From Kiloniellales bacterium (GTDB lineage: Bacteria; Pseudomonadota; Alphaproteobacteria; Kiloniellales; JAKSDN01), in NCBI GenBank assembly GCA_022360075.1, contig JAKSDN010001110.1, forward strand, positions 1-6,169: 6,169 bases of DNA, in the 5' to 3' direction. Under the pieces are notes generated by a model. It was not told the DNA's origin, ran no database searches, and worked only from the letters and a program-made list of their open reading frames with translations. The position numbers and the translations under genes were made by a program. The stretch's first letter is position 1. Every line of letters starts with the position of its first letter. Below, piece after piece: positions 1 through 4,490 of the stretch.

Positions 1-566
1 AGCGTGGCGTCGAGCGCGGTGGTGGGCTCGTCGGCGATCAGCAGCGTCGGCTCGGCCATCAGCGCCATGGCGATGGCGATGCGCTGGCGCATGCCGCCGG
101 AGAACTCGTGCGGGAAGTTGGCGAGCCTGGCCTCGGGGTCGGGGATGCCGACCTGGCCGAGCATGGCGGCGGCGCGCTTGCGCTTGTCGGCCAGCGGGAT
201 CTTGTCGCGGTACTGGATGTCGACCATCTGCCGGCCGACCGAGAGCACCGGGTTGTGCGTGGTCATGGGGTCCTGGAACACCATGGAGATGGCGCGCCCG
301 CGCAGGTCGCGCATCGCGCGCGCGCTCAGGCCCAGCAGGTCGCGGCCCTCGAACTCGACCGTGCCGGCGACCACCTCCGCGTTGGGCGCGAGCAGGCGGA
401 TGACGGCCGAGATCAGCGTCGACTTGCCGCAGCCGCTCTCGCCCACCAGCCCGACGATCTTGCCGCGCGGCACCGTCAGGTTGACGTCGCGCAGGGCCCG
501 CAGGCGGCCGCGCGGGGTGCGGTAGTCGACCGAGAGGCCGCGGATGTCGAGGACGGGGTCGGTCAT
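1..566 (-). CDS. Oligopeptide-type ABC transporter ATP-binding protein (DppD/OppD-like), 3' end outside window
   Basis: This is the nucleotide-binding subunit of a peptide/nickel-class ABC importer; it would hydrolyse ATP at the cytoplasmic face of the permease pair. The 188 complete codons visible begin MTDPVLDIRGLSVDY. They contain a Walker A motif GESGCGKST (residues 42-50), the Q-loop FQDPMTTHNP (97-106), the ABC signature SGGMRQR (156-162), Walker B LLIADEPT (175-182) and the start of the D-loop TALDAT. The reading frame is open to the window edge, so the H-loop and the C-terminal oligopeptide-transporter region lie outside. The ATG at 566-564 is chosen because it gives the family-typical N-terminus and no in-frame start is seen just upstream. 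No clear Shine-Dalgarno precedes it (CACCCCAACC). It follows the DppC-type permease after a 245-bp repeat-bearing gap. The Q-loop reads TTHNP where TSLNP is usual. The ATPase call is very secure; the substrate is unknown. Confidence 0.95.
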   Translation of the reverse strand, partial: MTDPVLDIRGLSVDYRTPRGRLRALRDVNLTVPRGKIVGLVGESGCGKSTLISAVIRLLAPNAEVVAGTVEFEGRDLLGLSARAMRDLRGRAISMVFQDPMTTHNPVLSVGRQMVDIQYRDKIPLADKRKRAAAMLGQVGIPDPEARLANFPHEFSGGMRQRIAIAMALMAEPTLLIADEPTTALDAT

Positions 567-602
567 GGTTGGGGTGTGGCTGTGGTGCGCTGGATGTCTA
601 TC

Positions 603-649
603 GTGCGTCCTTCGAGACGCCGCCTCCGGCGGCTCCTCAGGATGAGGTC
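603..649 (+). repeat. Palindromic intergenic repeat, copy A1 (forward)
   Basis: The left flank GTGCGTCCTTCGAGAC and right flank CTCCTCAGGATGAGGTC bracket a perfect small hairpin, GCCGCC-TCC-GGCGGC (619-633). With two more bases on the left and TTTTCTT on the right, this copy aligns over 56 bases (601-656) with 2703-2758; differences are confined to the central hairpin. It lies head-to-head with the copy at 748-792. I recall this general pattern (CCTTCGAGACGC, variable hairpin, GCTCCTCAGGATGAGG) as a dispersed REP-like repeat in alphaproteobacterial genomes, but could not search for it here. Confidence 0.9.
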
Positions 650-674
650 TTTTCTTATTGCCATCAAAGATCTA

Positions 675-722
675 CCTCAGCCTCACGGGCACGGCTCACT
701 GTTCGACAGGCTCAACCTGAGG
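675..722. repeat. Degenerate palindromic module between repeat copies A1 and A2
   Basis: This segment starts with CCTCAG (675-680) and ends with the complementary CTGAGG (717-722). Its right half reads TTCGACAGGCTCAACCTGAGG in two blocks, TTCGACAGGC and TCAACCTGAGG. That resembles another common alphaproteobacterial intergenic repeat of the form TTCGACA-GGCTCA-GAGG. It has no counterpart in the other repeat-bearing gap, and its two halves are only partly complementary. It may be an eroded repeat of a different family inserted between the two arms. Confidence 0.55.
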
Positions 723-747
723 CCTCTTCTTAATGCCATCCTCGATT

Positions 748-792
748 GACCTCATCCTGAGGAGCCCCGAAGGGGCGTCTCGAAGGACGCAC
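748..792 (-). repeat. Palindromic intergenic repeat, copy A2 (inverted)
   Basis: This is the reverse complement of copy A1. It reads GACCTCATCCTGAGGA, then the hairpin GCCCC-GAA-GGGGC (763-775), then GTCTCGAAGGACGCAC. The flanks match A1 essentially base for base, while the hairpin stem is a different, shorter but still perfect palindrome. A1 and A2 together could form a stem of about 45 bp, with mismatch only around the central hairpins and a loop of about 98 bases. Confidence 0.9.
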
Positions 793-811
793 TGTAGGGC
801 CGCCGCCCACC

Positions 812-1696
812 TCACAAATCCTTCCTCAATTTGGGATCGAAGATGTCGCGCAGGGCCTCGCCCAGAAAGGTGAAGCCGAGCGTCGTCAGGATCAGCGGGA
901 TGCCGCCGGCGATCACCAGCCAGGGGGTGTTGCGGATCAGGCTGTAGCCCTCGTTCAGCAGGCTGCCCCATGACGGGGTGGGCGGCTTGACCCCGAGGCC
1001 GAGGAAGGAGAGGCCCGCCTCCAGCGCGATCACGCCGGGGATGTCCATCGAGGCCAGGATCAGCAGCGGGCCGATCACGTTGGGCAGCACGTGGACCAGC
1101 AGGATACGGGCCGACGAGGCGCCCATGGCGCGCTCGGCGACGATGAACTCGTTGTTCTTGATCGAGAGGGTCTGGGTGCGCACGACGCGGCCGTAGACCG
1201 GGATCGAGGTCACGATGATCACCACCATCACCGTCTCGAGCGAGGGACCGACCAGCGCGACCACGGCGAGCGCGAACATGACCGTGGGGAAGGAGCGCAC
1301 CGTGTCGAACAGCAGCACGATCAGATGGTCGAGCCAGCGCGGCCCGAAGCCGGCGATCATGCCGAGCGCGAGGCCGATCGCCACGGCCACGCCGATCGAG
1401 ATCAGCGCGACCTGGAGCGCGACCCGCCCGCCCATGATCACGCGCGAGAAGGTGTCGCGGCCGAGCTGGTCGGTGCCGAGCAGGTGCGACCAGGAGGGCC
1501 CCTGCATGCGGTCCTTCAGGTTCATGGCGATCGGGTCGTAGGGTACGATCCAGTCGGCGAAGATCGCGCTCAAGACGATGATCGCGACGATGACGAAGCC
1601 GGCCAGGCCCAGGTGGTTCTGGGCCAGGCGCCGGAAGCCGGTGACCAGCGCGCCGGGGCCGGCCGTGTCGAGGTCTTTGTCCGTGACCGCAGCCAT
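812..1696 (-). CDS. Peptide-type ABC transporter permease, DppC family
   Basis: This is the second inner-membrane permease subunit (294 aa, typical DppC length); it pairs with the DppB-type protein encoded just upstream. Predicted hydrophobic segments lie near residues 30-50, 93-117, 125-150, 154-170, 205-230 and 257-280. Family landmarks are HLLGTDQLGRDTFSRV (71-86), the EAA-loop that contacts the ATPase, AERAMGASSARILLVHVLPN (187-206), the FLGLG...P..SWG stretch (231-244), and the C-terminal signature LGEALRDIFDPKLR (278-291). The ATG at 1696 is chosen because it overlaps the preceding stop as TGATG, a classic translational-coupling junction. The frame stays open upstream to 2161, but only as a shadow of the DppB-type gene. 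The stop at 814-812 lies 19 bases from a repeat block. The family is certain; the transported substrate is not. Confidence 0.96.
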   Translation of the reverse strand: MAAVTDKDLDTAGPGALVTGFRRLAQNHLGLAGFVIVAIIVLSAIFADWIVPYDPIAMNLKDRMQGPSWSHLLGTDQLGRDTFSRVIMGGRVALQVALISIGVAVAIGLALGMIAGFGPRWLDHLIVLLFDTVRSFPTVMFALAVVALVGPSLETVMVVIIVTSIPVYGRVVRTQTLSIKNNEFIVAERAMGASSARILLVHVLPNVIGPLLILASMDIPGVIALEAGLSFLGLGVKPPTPSWGSLLNEGYSLIRNTPWLVIAGGIPLILTTLGFTFLGEALRDIFDPKLRKDL

Positions 1697-2640
1697 CACA
1701 GGCTCGAGCGGATGCGCGGGTCGAGCAGCGCGTTCAGGAGGTCCGACAGCGTGGTCGAGATCACGAAGAGCACGGTGCTGACCAGGACCGAGCCCATGAC
1801 CACCGGGTAGTTGCGCGTGGTGATGGAATCGATGATCAGCTTGCCGATGCCCGGGCGCGCGAAGACCACCTCGATGAAGACCGCGGCCGACAGCAGAAAG
1901 CCGATGCCGATGCCGAGCACGGTGATGGTCGGCAGGATCGCCAGGCGCAGGGCGTAGCGGAAGACGATCATGCGCTCGGGCAGGCCGAAGGCGCGCGCGG
2001 TGCGGATGTGGCTCTCGCCCATCACCTCGAGCATCGAGGCGCGCACCAGCCGCGCGATGTAGCCGACCCAGCCGAGCCCGACCGCGAAGGCCGGCAGCAC
2101 CAGGTGCCGCAGCCGGCTCATCGGGTCGCCCGCATCGCCCGCGCCGATCGCCGGGAACCACTTGAGCCCGACGGCGAAGATCAGCAGCGCGTAGAGCGCG
2201 ACCACGAACGCGGGAATCGAGATGCAGCCGACGGAGATCACGCCGGTGATCTTGTCCGTCAGCGTGTTGGGGTGCAGCGCCGAGTAGCAGCCCAGCGGAA
2301 TGCCGAGCGCCGCCGACCAGCCGATCGCGACCAGGATCAGCATCAGCGTGTGCGGGAGCTGCTCGAAGACCAGCGTGGCCACCGGCCGGTTCGAGAAGAC
2401 GTCGGTGCCGAGATCGCCCTGCAGGATGTCGCCGAAGAAGCCGAGGATCTGGATCGGCAGCGGCTGGTCCAGGCCCATCTTCAGGCGCAGCGCCTCCTTC
2501 ACCTCGGGCGTCGCGCGCGGCCCCAGCATGATGCTCGCCGGATCGCCCGGAATCATGTGGATCATGCTGTAAAGCAGCGTCACCGCGGTGACGACGATCA
2601 AGAGCGCCAGGGCGGTGCGCTTGACCACATAGGTGAGCAT
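1696..2640 (-). CDS. Peptide-type ABC transporter permease, DppB family
   Basis: This is the first inner-membrane permease subunit of the importer (314 aa, typical for DppB/OppB). It starts MLTYVVKRTALALLIVVTAV, with a first membrane segment at about residues 9-29, followed by the family motif MIPGDPAS (29-36), KMGLDQPLPIQ (54-64), GDLGTDVFSNRPV (75-87), and further hydrophobic stretches near 98-120, 133-160, 180-200, 236-258 and 282-300. The EAA-type loop is RTARAFGLPERMIVFRYALR (213-232). VFARPGIGKLIIDS (259-272) and the C-terminal LLDPRIRSSL are also canonical. A good ribosome binding site (AAAGGA) precedes the ATG. The gene follows the binding protein after a 232-bp gap carrying repeats and overlaps the DppC-type start by one base. 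No frameshift or missing motif is seen. Confidence 0.96.
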   Translation of the reverse strand: MLTYVVKRTALALLIVVTAVTLLYSMIHMIPGDPASIMLGPRATPEVKEALRLKMGLDQPLPIQILGFFGDILQGDLGTDVFSNRPVATLVFEQLPHTLMLILVAIGWSAALGIPLGCYSALHPNTLTDKITGVISVGCISIPAFVVALYALLIFAVGLKWFPAIGAGDAGDPMSRLRHLVLPAFAVGLGWVGYIARLVRASMLEVMGESHIRTARAFGLPERMIVFRYALRLAILPTITVLGIGIGFLLSAAVFIEVVFARPGIGKLIIDSITTRNYPVVMGSVLVSTVLFVISTTLSDLLNALLDPRIRSSL

Positions 2641-2648
2641 CGGCTTCG

Positions 2649-2654
2649 TCCTTT
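2649..2654 (-). promoter_or_regulatory. Ribosome binding site of the DppB-type permease
   Basis: On the minus strand the start is preceded by AAAGGA, then CGAAGCCG, then ATG. This gives a Shine-Dalgarno core with 8-base spacing. It supports the ATG at 2640 as the true start and independent ribosome entry after the repeat-bearing gap. Confidence 0.75.
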
Positions 2655-2702
2655 AGGCGGGCTTCACGCCGGCGATGGGGCCTTGTTGACGCTGCACTCC
2701 CG

Positions 2703-2750
2703 TCGTGCGTCCTTCGAGACGCCCGCTGCGCGGGCTCCTCAGGATGAGGT
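2703..2750 (+). repeat. Palindromic intergenic repeat, copy B1 (forward)
   Basis: The flanks are identical to copy A1 (TCGTGCGTCCTTCGAGAC on the left, CTCCTCAGGATGAGGT on the right), around the hairpin GCCCGC-TGC-GCGGGC (2721-2735). The same T-rich TCTTTTCTT follows on the right. The stem sequence differs from A1 at several positions on both sides and remains perfectly paired, which is compensatory change. Confidence 0.9.
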
Positions 2751-2775
2751 CTTTTCTTCGTGCCACAAAGATTCT

Positions 2776-2824
2776 ACCTCACCCTGAGGAGCGCCCATTC
2801 GGGCGCGTCTCGAAGGGCGCACGA
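2776..2824 (-). repeat. Palindromic intergenic repeat, copy B2 (inverted)
   Basis: This is an inverted copy: ACCTCACCCTGAGGA, the hairpin GCGCCC-ATTC-GGGCGC (2791-2806), then GTCTCGAAGGGCGCACGA. Compared with B1 it has single changes in the flanks (CACCC for CATCC, GGGCG for GGACG), both tolerable as G-U or mismatch in a long stem. B1 and B2 are separated by only 25 bases, so the pair can fold into an extended stem-loop of about 48 bp. Confidence 0.9.
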
Positions 2825-2872
2825 GCGGAAGCGCAGCGCCCCTCTATCCTACATCCTGACAGGGCTGACCCC

Positions 2873-4453
2873 TCACGCCGGCTCGAAGTCCCGATAGAGC
2901 GGCAGGCCGTCGGGCCGCAGGGCGGGCTTGATGGAGTCGCGGTAGATCACCGGTGCGGCCTCATGGGTGATGAAGCGGTAGGCGCCGGACTCCTCCATCA
3001 TGTCCTGCATCTTCTCGTACATGGCCGCGCGCTTGGTATTGTCAGTCTCGCCCTTCGCCGCCTCGTGCAGCTTGTCGAACTCGGCGTTGGAGAAGCGCTC
3101 CCAGTTCCAGACGCCGACCTGATCGGTCGTGAACCAGGCGGTCGCATAGTACGGGTCGGGCGTCATGGAGAAGCGGTTGAGGATGAGCTGGATGTCCTTC
3201 CAGCGCTCGCCCGCGGACTGGTCGCCCAGGGTCCAGAAGGCGCCCGACTCGTGCAGGTTGACCTCGATGTTGATGCCGGCCTGCGAGGCCGTGTACTGGA
3301 TGATTTGGGCGGCCGCCACGTTGGTCTGCTTGTTCAGCACGTCGAGCGTGAGCGTGATGCCGTCGGCGCCCGCCTCCTGGATCAGTGCTTTCGCCTTCTC
3401 GAGGTCGGCCACGGGCGGGATCATGCTCTTCTCGCGATGGCCGAGCAGGCCGGGCGCGATGATGCCGGTCGAGGGCTGGGCGACGCCGAAGTAGGCGCCC
3501 TCCATGATCGAGGGCACGTCGATGGCGTACTGCACCGCTTGGCGAACGCGCGGGTCCTTGAGCTGCTCGTTCTCCAGGTTCATGCCGACCCAGACGTAGT
3601 AGAGCGAGGGGAACTCCTCGATCGTGCTGCCGGCCGGCGCGTTGTCCTTCAAGGACTCGAGCGAGCTGAGGCTGATACGGGTGAAGTCGAGGTCGCCGGA
3701 CTCGAAGGCGATCTCGGCCGTCTTCTCGTCGTCGATGGCGTGGATCTCGATCTCGTCGAAGCCGCGCTTGGCGCCGGCGTAGTCGGGATTGCGCTCGAGC
3801 ACGGTCTTGGCCTTCACCTCGTGCGAGCGGATCCGGTAGGGCCCGGCCACGGTCGGCGCTTCCGCCGCCAGGCGCCCGCCGGCCTCCTCGACCGCCTTCT
3901 TGCAGACGATGTTGCCGGTGATATAGGGCAAGGCGATGGTCCAGATCGGCTGGAAGGGCTCCTTGAAGACGATCGTGCCGGAGCGCTCGTCGTGCACATC
4001 GACGCGGTCGAGCGGGCCCATGTCGGGCTTGTTGGGCGAGGCCACCTTCTCGTCGACGATGCGCTCGAAGGAAAACTTGACGTCCTCGGCCGTGAGCGCG
4101 CCGTAGCCGTTCGACCAGCCGACACCGGACTTGAGCGCGAAGTTGATATGCAGGGCGTCGGGCTGCTCGATCGACTCGGCGGCCTGGAGCTGCCAGTCCC
4201 ATGAGCGGCCGGGCTTATAGGCGATCAGCTTCTCGTAGATCAGCGCATGGACCTCCTCCTCGGTCACGCCGGTGGAGTAAGCCGGGTCAACGGTATCCCA
4301 GTCGGAGTAAGACCGCGCCTTGAGCGTGCCGCCGGTCGCGGCGATCGCACGCGGCGCGAGGGCGCCCGGCAGCGCAGCGGCGAGGCCCAGCGCCGAGGCG
4401 CCCTGCATGAAGCGGCGCCGGCCGATCGGAATCCTTCTCCATTCGATGCTCAT
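2873..4453 (-). CDS. Family 5 extracellular solute-binding protein (peptide-type ABC importer), Tat signal
   Basis: This is the periplasmic substrate receptor of the importer (526 aa, the usual size for SBP_bac_5 proteins). The N-terminus is a twin-arginine signal: GRRRFMQ (11-17), a hydrophobic stretch at about 19-34, and a plausible cleavage after AIA (36-38). Family features follow: WDTVDPAYS (52-60), LTAEDVKFSFERI (120-132), the AGPYRI...LERNPDYAG segment (203-227), EIAFESGDLDF (247-257), the highly typical LKDPRVRQAVQYAID (298-312) and the late TPDPYYATAWF segment (431-441). ATG at 4453 is chosen over an in-frame GTG at 4471 because a strong AGGAGG lies between them, five bases before the ATG. 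It follows the hydrolase gene by 37 bases, so co-transcription is likely, and precedes the permeases after a repeat-bearing gap. The solute could be a peptide, opine or other small molecule; the sequence does not say which. Confidence 0.95.
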   Translation of the reverse strand: MSIEWRRIPIGRRRFMQGASALGLAAALPGALAPRAIAATGGTLKARSYSDWDTVDPAYSTGVTEEEVHALIYEKLIAYKPGRSWDWQLQAAESIEQPDALHINFALKSGVGWSNGYGALTAEDVKFSFERIVDEKVASPNKPDMGPLDRVDVHDERSGTIVFKEPFQPIWTIALPYITGNIVCKKAVEEAGGRLAAEAPTVAGPYRIRSHEVKAKTVLERNPDYAGAKRGFDEIEIHAIDDEKTAEIAFESGDLDFTRISLSSLESLKDNAPAGSTIEEFPSLYYVWVGMNLENEQLKDPRVRQAVQYAIDVPSIMEGAYFGVAQPSTGIIAPGLLGHREKSMIPPVADLEKAKALIQEAGADGITLTLDVLNKQTNVAAAQIIQYTASQAGINIEVNLHESGAFWTLGDQSAGERWKDIQLILNRFSMTPDPYYATAWFTTDQVGVWNWERFSNAEFDKLHEAAKGETDNTKRAAMYEKMQDMMEESGAYRFITHEAAPVIYRDSIKPALRPDGLPLYRDFEPA

Positions 4454-4458
4454 GTGAT

Positions 4459-4464
4459 CCTCCT
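4459..4464 (-). promoter_or_regulatory. Ribosome binding site fixing the binding-protein start
   Basis: On the minus strand the sequence reads AGAGGAGGATCACATG. The AGGAGG core sits five bases before the ATG at 4453 and downstream of the alternative GTG at 4471, so the GTG would place the ribosome binding site inside the gene. This decides in favour of the shorter protein, whose N-terminus is also a normal Tat signal. Confidence 0.85.
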
Positions 4465-4490
4465 CTGTCACCTGTTGTCCCTGGTCTCTT

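Larger units (their letters stand above)
567..811. other. Intercistronic gap between DppC-type permease and ATPase, filled with palindromic repeats
   Basis: No coding region is supported here. About 190 of the 245 bases are repeat modules: a forward palindromic element at 603-649, a T-rich spacer, a degenerate palindrome at 675-722, a second similar spacer, and an inverted copy of the first element at 748-792. Only 36 bases separate the repeat block from the ATPase start, and 19 separate it from the permease stop. I see no convincing promoter or minus-strand intrinsic terminator, so read-through of the operon is likely. Confidence 0.8.
2641..2872. other. Intercistronic gap between binding protein and first permease, with an inverted repeat pair
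   Basis: No coding region is supported. The gap holds a head-to-head pair of palindromic repeats (2703-2750 and 2776-2824), a 62-base leader before the DppB-type gene that includes its ribosome binding site, and 48 bases without recognisable structure next to the binding-protein stop. Repeats between a binding-protein gene and its permease genes are known to stabilise the upstream mRNA segment or limit read-through (malE-malF is the textbook case). The position fits such a role here, but that is inference. Confidence 0.75.

Noticed and set aside
108..749. Plus-strand open frame running over the ATPase gene and the repeat block
   Set aside because: Composition is Arg/His/Asp/Ala-rich with no domain, and it is opposite a canonical ABC ATPase carrying all expected motifs.
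603..792. CRISPR array
   Set aside because: The repeats are palindromic, occur in inverted orientation, and the spacers are similar to each other rather than unique.
696..971. Small minus-strand open frame overlapping the end of the DppC-type gene and the repeats
   Set aside because: It is an out-of-frame shadow of the permease that continues into palindromic repeat sequence; no ribosome binding site or recognisable product.
1697..2161. Upstream extension of the DppC-type frame
   Set aside because: It lies entirely within the DppB-type gene in another frame and gives Arg/Ala-rich nonsense. The ATG in the TGATG overlap gives the normal family N-terminus and length.
2641..2702. Promoter for the permease genes in the leader before the DppB-type start
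   Set aside because: A TTGAC-like hexamer exists near 2686 but on the plus strand, and no matching -10 element is visible on the minus strand.
603..2824. Insertion sequence or composite transposon bounded by the repeats
   Set aside because: The DNA between the two gaps is simply the two permease genes, in their normal operon order; no transposase or target-site duplication is seen.
2705..4204. A 499-codon open frame on the plus strand, antisense to the binding-protein gene
   Set aside because: Its translation is Arg/Asp/Gly/Val-rich low-complexity sequence typical of antisense frames in GC-rich DNA. It begins inside a repeat and lies opposite a gene with clear family motifs.
4454..4471. GTG at 4471 as the binding-protein start
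   Set aside because: The strong AGGAGG lies downstream of it and is correctly spaced for the ATG at 4453.
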